Part shown: in pieces, positions 46,654-55,982 of the stretch
How positions within the stretch are numbered: the first letter of the stretch is position 1
How the letters are laid out: each line of letters opens with the position of its first letter
Assembly: GCF_003991135.1 (NCBI RefSeq)
Contig: NZ_CP016379.1
Coordinates: 1,922,001 to 1,986,000, forward strand
DNA: 64,000 nucleotides
Direction of reading: 5' to 3'
Source of the DNA: Anoxybacter fermentans
Lineage (GTDB): Bacteria; Bacillota; Halanaerobiia; DY22613
The notes under the pieces: generated by a model
The model's input: only the letters and a program-made list of their open reading frames with translations
Database searches by the model: none
What the model was told of the DNA's origin: nothing
Position numbers and translations under genes: made by a program

Positions 46654-47829
46654 TTAGTACTTATTTACCGGGTAAAATAAAGCCGGTTTGGACAAATACG
46701 AAGGTAAATACATGCGATAACTAAAAGACCTATATCCACCCAAAATATCTCCGTCTCCGTGAAAATAAGTTTTAATAACAATACTCTCAATACTTGTATT
46801 TCTTGGTATATATATACTTAATGGCTTCTCGGTATCTAAAGCATTTGAATAACCCGGTAAAATAATCCTTAAATCATTTGTTACTTTTAAAGAATTTCTT
46901 ACTTTGAATCCCTCAAAATCATTCACTATATCAACATAAATTACCGTTCCTCCAACAAAATCTCCAGAAACATTAAGGTATGCATAATCTCTAATCTTTA
47001 AAACATAATCTGTAGGAGTAATTTCGACATCAACAATTAACCTGGATTCATAAACACCTCCACTGAAATTTAAAGTTGGTATAAAACTTCTTCCAAGTAC
47101 TATTTTATCACTCTTAATCTCAGTTATTTCTCCATCTAACCCTAAACTGCAAAGAGGATACCGTACTACTGGTGATATAAACCGATAATGATTTTCACCT
47201 ACTTTTTCCGCTATCTCAATTCCCAACCATGAAAAATCTTGTTTCCACCACTCACTTTCATACTTATTTTTCTTTAAGTCATAAATAAATGCTACTTTAA
47301 AGAACATATCATCATCAATAAGTTTATATATGTTGTATTGATTCAATTTATACACAAATTCTATATCTAAATTGGTTAAAATTTCAAAAGGTACTGGAGT
47401 ATGAAATGGATGACCAAATATATCTTCTGAAATCTCATAATTATTTATCAAATCTAATAACTTTTTATCTTCTTCAGTAAATAATGGTTCTGGCGAACCA
47501 CCACCTGGTCCTATTATAAAATTCGCCATATGTCCAGTAAGATCCACATATTTTAATGGATTCTGTAATACGTAGATATATAAATTTTGACTTAGCGGAT
47601 TAATCAGATTTCCTCGATAAACATCTTCTGTAATAAACCGCCCGGTCTCAGAATCATAATATCTTGCTCCATAGTAATATAACCCTATTCCTATAACCTG
47701 CCTCTGCCCTGTAAATTTATACCTGGTCTCTACTTCAAAATCTACAACACTTGTTCCCGGCTTATGCAAATCCTCACCAAATGGCAGATAATCCTGTTCC
47801 CAGACTACCTTACCTGTTATATCTGTCAT
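46654..47829 (-). CDS. Orphan Rhs tip, class 6 (unassigned), unit N
   Basis: 391 residues. The stub (MTDITGKVVWEQDYLPFGED to NPLKYVDLTGHM, with Leu for Pro in the boundary motif) is followed by a unique junction ANFIIGPGGGSPEPLFTEED instead of the NLTAGTGG linker. The ~270-residue tip has SEDIFGHPFHTPVPFEILTN, FSWLGIEIAEKVGENHYRFI, LKIRDYAYLNVSGDFVGGTV and IYIPRNTSIESIVIKTYFHG. It looks like a beta-sandwich domain; no catalytic motif recognised. The frame is intact and this is the largest tip in the array. Confidence 0.7.
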   Translation of the reverse strand: MTDITGKVVWEQDYLPFGEDLHKPGTSVVDFEVETRYKFTGQRQVIGIGLYYYGARYYDSETGRFITEDVYRGNLINPLSQNLYIYVLQNPLKYVDLTGHMANFIIGPGGGSPEPLFTEEDKKLLDLINNYEISEDIFGHPFHTPVPFEILTNLDIEFVYKLNQYNIYKLIDDDMFFKVAFIYDLKKNKYESEWWKQDFSWLGIEIAEKVGENHYRFISPVVRYPLCSLGLDGEITEIKSDKIVLGRSFIPTLNFSGGVYESRLIVDVEITPTDYVLKIRDYAYLNVSGDFVGGTVIYVDIVNDFEGFKVRNSLKVTNDLRIILPGYSNALDTEKPLSIYIPRNTSIESIVIKTYFHGDGDILGGYRSFSYRMYLPSYLSKPALFYPVNKY

Positions 47830-47975
47830 AAGTCGGGTTGAACCAAGATTATCATGGTGGTAATATATAATTTCTGCACCACTTCCAACTATTCCTTCTA
47901 CTCTCGAAATCTGTCTGCCATGAGCATAAATGAAACTTGCTTTCTTTACTTTTGTAAGATTATTGAATGATTTTA

Positions 47976-48182
47976 CTGCAAAAAGCTAATTTTTCGCTCC
48001 AAAAGAAATTTTTCGAACCATCTAAAGTTCGATTTCAGTCGCAATAAGGCTTCCTAATCAAAGGGCCCTCCTGGCCCTTGATTAGCTCATCACCTCCTGT
48101 GATGAGGCCTTATTTCGATTGAACTCTCACTAAGATGGTTTAACGAAAAATTTCTATGTCGCTCAAAATTAGCTTTTTGCAG
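47976..48182. repeat. Three-way-junction palindrome, copy 13
   Basis: Full-length; GTCGCAATAAGGCTTCC and GATTGAACTCTC are small changes. Central loop CACCTCC. Confidence 0.9.
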
Positions 48183-48314
48183 TTTAATCATTATATCTCT
48201 ATACAATTCTTTAGACCCCACTATTACCAGTGACGCCCTTGCTTACAGGTTTTCTTCCCGCTGGTTAAACAACAGAGCTTCTTTCAGCTCATCGGCTCAG
48301 CAAACATGCCGGAC

Positions 48315-48352
48315 GAACAAAAAACCCCCATCAAAACTGATGGAGGTTAATG
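48315..48352 (-). terminator. Terminator after immunity gene, unit O
   Basis: ACCTCCATCAG-TTT-TGATGGGGGTTTTTTG, identical to that of unit G. Confidence 0.85.
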
Positions 48353-48362
48353 ACAATACTTT

Positions 48363-48818
48363 TTAAGAATTTTGCTCTTTCCTTTTTGCTTTTTCTATAC
48401 GTTTTTTTACATTAGGATGTAAAATAACATGAGGTGCAAAATTATAAATATCAAGTAATAGCTGATCAATATTTTTAAATCCACTCAAATACATTGCTCT
48501 GCCTTCTCGGGGAATTAAGATAAAAAAGGGAAAACCATAATATCCAGTATATGTTATCATTTTTAACTCATCCCATCTTAAGTATTTTCTCCAAACATAT
48601 CCGATTGTTTTCATTTCAATTCCTCTTTGATCTAGGATTAATTTTTGATAAAAGGAATTTATTACAACCAAAGTTACTATTAAAGATGGAATTGTCCCGA
48701 AAAATACTGTAACAAATTTACCTTCAATTAAATATTCATATACAACATACCATGATACAAATGCTACAAATATCCCCCCTAGTTTTAAAGCTAAAGCAAA
48801 TTGATATACTTTTTTCAC
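48363..48818 (-). CDS. Putative immunity protein, class 2 (PH-like membrane protein), unit O
   Basis: 151 residues. Helices GGIFVAFVSWYVVYEYLI and FFGTIPSLIVTLVVINSFY, then LILDQRGIEMKTIGYVWRKY and a beta segment with YYGFPFFILIPREGRAMYLS. The C terminus from SGFKNIDQLLLDIYNFAPHV onward is identical to unit G although the first 100 residues differ. The start follows the tip's stop by 5 bp. Confidence 0.65.
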   Translation of the reverse strand: MKKVYQFALALKLGGIFVAFVSWYVVYEYLIEGKFVTVFFGTIPSLIVTLVVINSFYQKLILDQRGIEMKTIGYVWRKYLRWDELKMITYTGYYGFPFFILIPREGRAMYLSGFKNIDQLLLDIYNFAPHVILHPNVKKRIEKAKRKEQNS

Positions 48819-48823
48819 TTAAA

Positions 48824-49954
48824 TCACTCCCTATTTAAATTAAATTTTTCATAATATTTATTTTTCATATTTGAAACCCATATTGAGTATAAAACAGGGC
48901 CACCAATACCTACTGCTGGAGCAACTGGACCAGTTGCAGGAGAAAGTGCAGTTATTATAACTCCCCCTCCAACATCAATAACAGTAAATCCAGCTTCTGC
49001 TATACTTTTATGAATTCTTTGGCCTATAGTTAGATTTGAATCAAGAATAATTTTATATTCATTATAAGCAAAATCTGTTATTGTAACTAAATAGCCAGCT
49101 TTTCTTAAAAATTTAAAAGTATCAACTTCTACTTTTACTGGTTCAATTATATCTCCATATACAGGGTCAAAACCAACAATCTTATACGTTGTACCAACAA
49201 ATTTTCCTTTTTCGGCAATTTTAGTACCAACCCTATCAAAAACATTTGCCCCTATTGTCTTTGCTATAATTGCATATAATTCGGTAAGTTCAGTCTTTAT
49301 AGAATTAGATAAATCATAATCCAGGTAATTTACATTTGAAACTTTTCTACAAGAAGGCCATATATATTCTTGCCACTTCTGTATATCTCCAGTTTCCTGT
49401 ATTATTCTTTCAACAGCAATATAATAAGCATCAATGCTTATCTTTCCTTCTATATGCAATTCTACTATTCTTTTTATATCAGGACTTTCTAGTTCTGTAT
49501 TATTCTCCTTAATTTGATTAAACGTATCCTTTAAATCTACTTTTTCTTCTTCTGTTAGTCTATCATCTTCTTCAACAATTTTATTGAGTAACTCAATATC
49601 TCTATCAGTTAACTCTGAAGTTATTCCTCCAGTGCCAGCTGTCAAATTCGCCATATACCCTGAAGGATCTACATATTTTAATGGATTCTGCAATACGTAG
49701 ATATATAGATTTTGACTTAGTTGGTTAATCAGATTTCCTGGGTAAACATCTTCTGTAATAAACCGTCCGGTCTCAAGATCATAATACCTCGCTCCATAAT
49801 AATATAACCCTATTCCTACAACCTGTCTCTGCCCTGTAAATTTATACCTGGTCTCTACTTCAAAATTTACAACAGTTGTTCCTGGTTTATATAAATCCTC
49901 ACCAAATGGCAGATAATCCTGTTCCCAGACTACCTTACCTGTTCCATCTGTCAT
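48824..49954 (-). CDS. Orphan Rhs tip, class 2 (glycine-rich), unit O
   Basis: Intact 376 residues from MTDGTGKVVWEQDYLPFGED. The linker is a hybrid: it begins as class 1 (ELTDRDIELLNKIV) and continues as class 2 (EEDDRLTEEEKVDLKDTFNQ). The tip is nearly that of units G and L through FAYNEYKIILDSNLTIGQRI, but the Gly-rich end differs (VDVGGG-type start, then VIITALSPATGPVAPAVGIG). The hybrid linker is direct evidence of recombination between tip classes. Confidence 0.78.
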   Translation of the reverse strand: MTDGTGKVVWEQDYLPFGEDLYKPGTTVVNFEVETRYKFTGQRQVVGIGLYYYGARYYDLETGRFITEDVYPGNLINQLSQNLYIYVLQNPLKYVDPSGYMANLTAGTGGITSELTDRDIELLNKIVEEDDRLTEEEKVDLKDTFNQIKENNTELESPDIKRIVELHIEGKISIDAYYIAVERIIQETGDIQKWQEYIWPSCRKVSNVNYLDYDLSNSIKTELTELYAIIAKTIGANVFDRVGTKIAEKGKFVGTTYKIVGFDPVYGDIIEPVKVEVDTFKFLRKAGYLVTITDFAYNEYKIILDSNLTIGQRIHKSIAEAGFTVIDVGGGVIITALSPATGPVAPAVGIGGPVLYSIWVSNMKNKYYEKFNLNRE

Positions 49955-50100
49955 AAGTCGGGTTGAACCAAGATTATCATGGTGGTAATATATAATTTCT
50001 GCACTACTTCCAACTATTCCTTCTACTCTCGCAATCTGTCTGCCATGAGCATAAATGAAACTTGCTTTCTTTACTTTTTAAGATTATTGAATGGATAAAA

Positions 50101-50307
50101 CTGCAAAAAGCTAATTTTTCGCTTCAAGAGAAATTTTTCGAACCATCTAAAGTTCGATTTCAGTCGAAATAAGGCTCCCTAATCAAAGGGCCCTCCTGGC
50201 CCTTGATTAGCTCATCACATCCTGTGATGAGGCCTTATTTCGACTGAAATCTCACTAAGATGGTTTGACGAAAAATTTCTATGTCGCTCAAAATTAGCTT
50301 TTTGCAG
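50101..50307. repeat. Three-way-junction palindrome, copy 14
   Basis: Full-length. Central loop CACATCC, so a full match to the IS110 target. Confidence 0.9.
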
Positions 50308-50445
50308 TTTAATCATTATATCGCTATATAATCCTTTAGACCCCCCTATTACCAGTAACACACTTGCTCACTGGTTGTCTTCCCACTGGTCAAGAGACAG
50401 GGCTTCTTTTAGCCCATCGGCTCAGCAAACATGCAGGCCGAATAC

Positions 50446-50488
50446 AAAAAGAGCTGTTGACTTTTAGATTTCTGTCAACAGCCTTTAA
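50446..50488 (-). terminator. Terminator after immunity gene, unit P
   Basis: AAAGGCTGTTGAC/GTCAACAGCTCTTTTTG on the minus strand. Confidence 0.72.
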
Positions 50489-50671
50489 AATCTTTTTCAC
50501 ATTATTAAACAACTTGTCTTTTTCTTAATCCTCTTACCTGATTTTGAAACATTTTATATCTCAATGGGGTTTTATTATAAATTTCATCCTGTTTAAATCA
50601 AAATATAGCTCTAATATATTTATTCCAAATATTTTAAAGCATATAATGTAAACAATTGACCAAAAAATTAT

Positions 50672-52066
50672 GGCTCTCCGTCAAATGTTGTGAAAGATAA
50701 GTTGGCTCCGTTGAATTGATTGGTAAATTGATTTTGAAATAAACATTTAAATTTAATAACTTAACATTGCATTAAATACTCTTCTCCTTAGATTCATAAC
50801 ATTTGGAACACCATATCCAATCCTTTTGATCAATTTAATCTTGTTATTGATACCCTCAGCAAAGCCATTGGTTATCTTATTCTTAAAATAATTTAGTATT
50901 TTTTCTTCCCATCTTTGTATTATCTTTTTTACCTGGTAAAAAGGCATCAGCTTGCTTTTTATTACTTCTTTATACCACCTTTTTAGAGCTCTGGTGGCTT
51001 CTTTCACATCATCTAGCTGCAATAAGTCTCTGAATTCCTCTTTTAATTCCCAGGCCTTTTCTAGAGCTGGACTGAGTTCAAATAATTTGATGAGCTTTTC
51101 ATGTTCTTCATCTGTCAATTCTTCAGCTCGTTTTTGGAGTAATAAACGACTTTGAAAAAACTTTCTTCTCTGATGATTATTTACTGTTTGTTGAACTTGT
51201 TTTCTAACTTCATCAAGGGCTCTGTTCATTAAAGTTACAAGATGAAATTTATCTATAACAATTTTTGCATGAGTAAATGCTGCATCTGCTACTGCTTTGA
51301 ACGGCCGCCACATATCCATAGAGATCGATTGAATCTGTCGTCTTTGTTCATCTTCCCAACAATTAAAGTAGTCAATTAAATCATCCTTTTTGCGAGTAGG
51401 TAAAATGTCAATTAACTCCCGATTAATTGGATCTGTAATGCTAACTCCATATTTATGGCGTTTTAAAACTGCAAATTCATCGATACTGATGGCTTTTAAT
51501 TGACTAAGTTTTGAAACTTGTTGTTTAATGAGAGGGTCAACTACTTTTTTAACTGCATTATTAACAGCTGTATAACTTAACCCGTTTTCTCTAGCAACTT
51601 TAGAATAATCCTTGCTGACAGTTTCTTTAGCAAGATATTTATCAAAGCGTTTGGTTTTACGGGCATATTTATCAATACTTTCATATTTTTCAGGGATACC
51701 CCTCTTATGACAATAAGGACAACGATATCTTTTTTTTAGAAGTCTAATGATTACTAGTTTACCTCTTATGGGGATGTCTCTAATATTTTGCCATTTTGTA
51801 TCATGGATTTTATTAGTGATATTACCACACTGAGGACACACAATGTGATTTTTCTTTGCTTCAGCGATAAAAATATATCTGTCCTCCGTTGAAATAATTT
51901 CAGTTGCAATAATGTCTGGCAAATCAAGAAATTTTATGATATTATTATATTGCATTTGCTGGACTCCTTTCTTTGGTTTTTAGTTCGCAACTAATTAATT
52001 CAACGGGGCCAGCAAATGCCTTTTTATTTTTTATAATTTTTTCTTCACAACATTAATTATAGACCC
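50672..52066 (-). mobile_element. ISL3-family insertion sequence with 8-bp target duplication
   Basis: 1395 bp. Ends GGCTCTCCGTCAAATGTTGTG and, on the other strand, GGGTCTATAATTAATGTTGTG are imperfect inverted repeats of ISL3 type. AAAATTAT is duplicated at 50664-50671 and 52067-52074, the 8-bp duplication typical of the family. One transposase gene fills it. The well-kept ends and duplication indicate a recent insertion. Confidence 0.93.
50753..51955 (-). CDS. ISL3-family transposase
   Basis: 400 residues, DDE type. A zinc-finger N terminus (CPQCGNITNKIHD; RYRCPYCHKRG, residues 35-90) and an HTH region (KDYSKVARENGLSYTAVNNA) precede the catalytic domain: KAISIDEFAVLKRHKYGV (first Asp near residue 158), MDMWRPFKAVADAAFTHAKI then VIDKFHLV (second Asp), and NGFAEGINNKIKLIKRIGYG (Glu) near the C terminus. 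The frame is complete, so the element could be active. Confidence 0.94.
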   Translation of the reverse strand: MQYNNIIKFLDLPDIIATEIISTEDRYIFIAEAKKNHIVCPQCGNITNKIHDTKWQNIRDIPIRGKLVIIRLLKKRYRCPYCHKRGIPEKYESIDKYARKTKRFDKYLAKETVSKDYSKVARENGLSYTAVNNAVKKVVDPLIKQQVSKLSQLKAISIDEFAVLKRHKYGVSITDPINRELIDILPTRKKDDLIDYFNCWEDEQRRQIQSISMDMWRPFKAVADAAFTHAKIVIDKFHLVTLMNRALDEVRKQVQQTVNNHQRRKFFQSRLLLQKRAEELTDEEHEKLIKLFELSPALEKAWELKEEFRDLLQLDDVKEATRALKRWYKEVIKSKLMPFYQVKKIIQRWEEKILNYFKNKITNGFAEGINNKIKLIKRIGYGVPNVMNLRRRVFNAMLSY

Positions 52067-52321
52067 AAAATTATTAAAATTATAAGCAATACTAACCCAA
52101 AAAACTGACCAACAAAATAATTTGTCGTTAAAGTTTGAACAATTGTCAAAACCATTGTTACAGTTATTATTATGCTTATATATGCTATCACTGGTATTAA
52201 ATAATAATCCTCTAATCCCGATTTCCAGTCCCAAATAACTAAACCAGCAACCATTAATATAGAAATACCAATATTTTTAAGTAGAAGTCTCCAGGTAAAT
52301 TTTTTCCTGATTGTTTTCATC

Positions 52322-55009
52322 TTAATCTTCATTCCCTCCTTTTGAATGATTTATAATAACATAATCCAAATCTCTTAACGCTCCTCTATATGAAGGAATA
52401 TCATTGGCAAGCCCTACAAAATTAAATATAAGTTTTCCTTTACTTATTAAGCTACCTGGAAATGGTAATATCTTTTCTCTAAATCCATACCGTACGTTCT
52501 TGATTAGCTCTCCACCTTTTTTAAATCGATAATATTCCCTTATTTCAGAAATTGCTGACACCGTTCCATATAAACTTATACCAATGTCGATAGTTAAATA
52601 GATAATTTCACCTTTCAAACCAAATATTTCTTTATATTTTTCTCGTAATCGATTAGGTACTTCTCCACCACCTGAACAAGCTTTACTAATTATTACGAAA
52701 CCTTGCACAGAATTAAAAAAACCATGAACTAAAATATACCCTCCAATACCTTTTGTAACGAAAGTAGCATCAGGAACTAGAATTAAACTAGCTCCAGTAG
52801 TCATTTGACCAATCCCAGAAATTAAAATTACAGTTCCATCAGCCAAAGCTGACCAATTTATATCTGCATTCCATTCTGTATTTTTGTCCTCTAATTCTCT
52901 TGCAACTCTTTCATAAGCGATAAGATATGCATCATAAGAAATTTTACCCTCTAAATATAAATTCGTTAATCTCGCCAGATCTGGATGGTCTATAATTTGT
53001 GTATTTGATTTCTTTAAATTCCTATTAATATTGCTAAATGTATTATTTAAATCCCGCTTTTCTTCTGCAGTTAATCTATCATCATTATTAACAATCTCTT
53101 TTAACCGCTCAATATCTCTATCTGTTAACTCTGAAGTTGTTCCTCCAGTGCCAGCTGTCAAATTTGCCATATGTCCAGTAGGATCCACATATTTTAATGG
53201 ATTCTGCAATACGTAGATATATAGATTTTGACTTAGTTGGTTAATCAGATTTCCTGGATAAACATCTTCTGTAATAAACCGCCCGGTCTCAGGGTCATAA
53301 TACCTTGCTCCATAATAATATAGCCCTATTCCTACAACCTACCTCTGCCCTGTAAACTTATATTTAGCATCTATAGCAAAATCTACTACACTTATTCCTG
53401 GCTTATGCAAGTCCTCACCAAATGGCAGATAATCCTGTTCCCAGGCTACCTGTCCTTTACCATCTGTCATAAGTCGGGTTGAACCAAGATTATCATGGTG
53501 ATAATAGTAAACTTCGGTATCACTTCCTACTATTCCTTCTACTTTCGCTATTGGACGGTCAAATGCATAAATATAAGAAATCTTCTTACCTTCTGAAATG
53601 TTATCTTCATAAATTACCTTACCTGCATAATTGAATACATAATTGATATTGCCTTCCTCTTCTGTTTCAGAGCGAATCCTATTACCATCTGCATCATAGA
53701 TAAACTTAGCCTTAAGTTTGCCATTCCGATATACTGCCTTTAACCTGTTTCTTACCGTGTACTCATACCGCCAATATTCAACATCAAAACCTTCCTTGAT
53801 AAATTCTACACTTCCATCCACTTTTACTGTAAACCGATTGCCTTTCTCAATTAAGTTTCCATTCTCATCATATACATAGTAGAAAGTCTCTCCTGTTCTA
53901 TTGTTGGTCATCTTCTTCAATCGATTACTGCCTTCATAGTACTCATAAGTTATCTCTTCTGTATTGCCAACAATAGTCCTCTTAGCTGTCCTGTTTCCTC
54001 CAGCATCATAATCATACTCCAAACGGGCTCCATCTGATCTCTGATAAATCTTAACCATATTACGCAAGTCACCATAAAATTCTGACTTATCAACAAAGCC
54101 AAAGTACATATCACGGTCATCAAATTTAGAGTGAATCTTAAATGCCAGCGCTTCTACCGGTTCCTCAAATATAATTGTTATATCTCCATCTTCATCTTTC
54201 TCAAAATACCATTGATCTTCAGGTAACTTATAGAAAGTAAAGTTGTCGGGACTATAGTAAACAGTTAATGTATTCTTTTCAACCCGGTGTTCAAGTACTT
54301 CTGGCGCAGGCTTTAATTCTATCTTTCCTATAGAAGCTTTTTCAACTAAAACAACCCCAATACTATTACCCTTATAATCAAACTTAACCCAATAATCCTC
54401 TGGCTCTACAAGGCTCAATGTTCCAAATATATCCTCTTCTGCTACTCCTAAAAAGCCTGTCCTCTCTCCATAGAAAGTCCCTTCTACTTCAGCTGCTGTC
54501 AATCTATCCAGCTTATCATAGTAATAATAGTTGGTGTTTCCTGTAATATGGTTGGTTCTGCTCTCCACATTGTTATTACCATCATAGGCATAACTTATAT
54601 CAAAAGGTGTCCCTTCATCTACAGTTATTACTTTTATACTCTTAACTCTTGAATTAGCATCAGGAGTAATCTCAGTATTGGTTCCATTATTGTATCTGAT
54701 TCCTGTCAAAAATCCATTATCAACATAGGTGAATGCTGGATTATCTACTGTTCCATCTGCAAAGCCTGTTATACCTACTAACTGATTCAACTTATTATAT
54801 TTATACTCAACCCAGACATTGCTCTCAGGATATTTGATAAATCGCAGATTTCCAACTTTGTCATATCTATAACCAGTAACATAAGTCTTACCTGCAATTA
54901 TTCTGCTCTCCTCAATAATCCGACCTAATGGGTCATATTCACTTAAGATAACACTATCATTATCTCTTGCTTCCAATCTGTTACCTTCTTTATCATATTT
55001 ATTAAGCAA
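52322..55009 (-). pseudogene. Rhs core fragment with class 1 tip, interrupted by an in-frame TAG (unit P)
   Basis: The frame enters at NKYDKEGNRLEARDNDSVIL, copying the middle of the full-length protein, and runs through YD repeats and the inserted beta-domain (VEGTFYGERTGFLGVAEEDI). At 53339-53341 a Gln codon in FTGQRQVVG has become TAG. Beyond it the same frame continues: VVGIGLYYYGARYYDPETG, NPLKYVDPTGHM and a class-1 tip ending NHSKGGNED at 52322. With the stop in the toxin gene and the insertion in its immunity gene, unit P is dead on both sides. It has no palindrome at its own stub, which suggests it was once the end of an rhs gene. Confidence 0.88.
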
Positions 55010-55015
55010 TAAAAT

Positions 55016-55048
55016 GGCCCGCTATCTCTAGAAAAGAGATAATGGGCC
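55016..55048. terminator. Hairpin at the break point of the Rhs fragment
   Basis: GGCCCGCTATCTCT pairs with AGAGATAATGGGCC, followed by TAATTTTTTC on the plus strand. It sits directly at the truncation point (55009). It could be a terminator or the terminal hairpin of a lost element; 55049-55162 holds no gene. Confidence 0.45.
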
Positions 55049-55162
55049 TAATTTTTTCATATAATTCAAACCATCTAAATTTTACCCATCCAAAATAGAG
55101 CTCGTTACATCAAGGTTTTTCAGAAAGAACAAAATGCCTTTCAGGCACTTAACCTTATTAAA

Positions 55163-55368
55163 CTGCAAAAAGCTAATTTTCGCTTCAAAAGAAATTTTTC
55201 GAACCATCTAAAGTTCGATTTCAGTCGAAATAAGGCTCCCTAATCAAAGGGCCCTCCTGGCCCTTGATTAGCTCATCACTTCCTGTGATGAGGCCTTATT
55301 TCGACTGAAATCTCACTAAGATGATTTAACGAAAAATTTCTATGTCGCTCAAAATTAGCTTTTTGCAG
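55163..55368. repeat. Three-way-junction palindrome, copy 15
   Basis: Full-length, one T shorter in the left arm. Central loop CACTTCC; GATGATTTAACG in the right arm. Confidence 0.9.
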
Positions 55369-55506
55369 TTTTATCATTATATCGCTATATACTCCTTTAG
55401 ACCCCACTATTACCAGTAAAGCCCTTACTTACGGGTTATCTTCCCGCTGGTCAAGAGACAGGGCGTCTTTTAGCTCATCGGCTCAGCAAACATGCAGGCC
55501 GAATAC

Positions 55507-55550
55507 AAAAAGGGCTGTTGACCTTTAGATTTATGTCAACAGCCTTTAAA
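55507..55550 (-). terminator. Terminator after immunity gene, unit R
   Basis: AAAGGCTGTTGAC/GTCAACAGCCCTTTTTG hairpin. Confidence 0.78.
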
Positions 55551-55624
55551 ATCTTTTTCACATTATTAAACAACTTGTCTTTGTTTTCTTAATCCTCTTA
55601 CCTGATTTAGAAACATTTTATATC

Positions 55625-55981
55625 TCAATGAGGTTTTATTATAAATTTCATCCTGTTTACATCAAAATATAGTTCTAATATATTTATTCCAAATATTTTA
55701 AAGCATATAATGTAAACAATAAACCAAAAAATTAGAAATACTATAACCAGAACTAACCCAACAAACTGACCAATAAAATAATTTGTTGTTACAGTTTGAG
55801 CAATTGTTAAAAGAACTGTTAAACCTATTATTATACTTATATATTCTATCACTGATATTAAATGACCATCTTCTAATCCCGATTTCCCAACCCAAATAAC
55901 CATACCAGCAATTATTAATATAGAAATAATGAAATTTTTAAGTAGAAGTTTCCAGGTAAATTTTTTCCTAATTTTTCTCAT
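55625..55981 (-). CDS. Putative membrane immunity protein, class 1, unit R
   Basis: 118 residues. The first half (KNFIISILIIAGMVIWVGKS and GLEDGHLISVIEYIS) is identical to unit T; the middle (GLTVLLTIAQTVTTNYFIGQ) matches unit S; the end matches unit T again. The pattern fits gene conversion within the array. Confidence 0.65.
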   Translation of the reverse strand: MRKIRKKFTWKLLLKNFIISILIIAGMVIWVGKSGLEDGHLISVIEYISIIIGLTVLLTIAQTVTTNYFIGQFVGLVLVIVFLIFWFIVYIICFKIFGINILELYFDVNRMKFIIKPH

Positions 55982-55982
55982 T

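Larger units (their letters stand above)
50561..52320 (-). pseudogene. Class 1 immunity gene of unit P, split by ISL3 element
   Basis: The front part (52075-52320) encodes MKTIRKKFTWRLLLKNIGIS through TTNYFVGQFFGLVLLIILII; the rest (50561-50671) encodes the end of helix 3 and the common C terminus up to FIIKPH. Both match the intact paralogues when the insertion and one copy of AAAATTAT are removed. As found, the chain ends a few residues into the insertion (ILGL). Confidence 0.9.
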
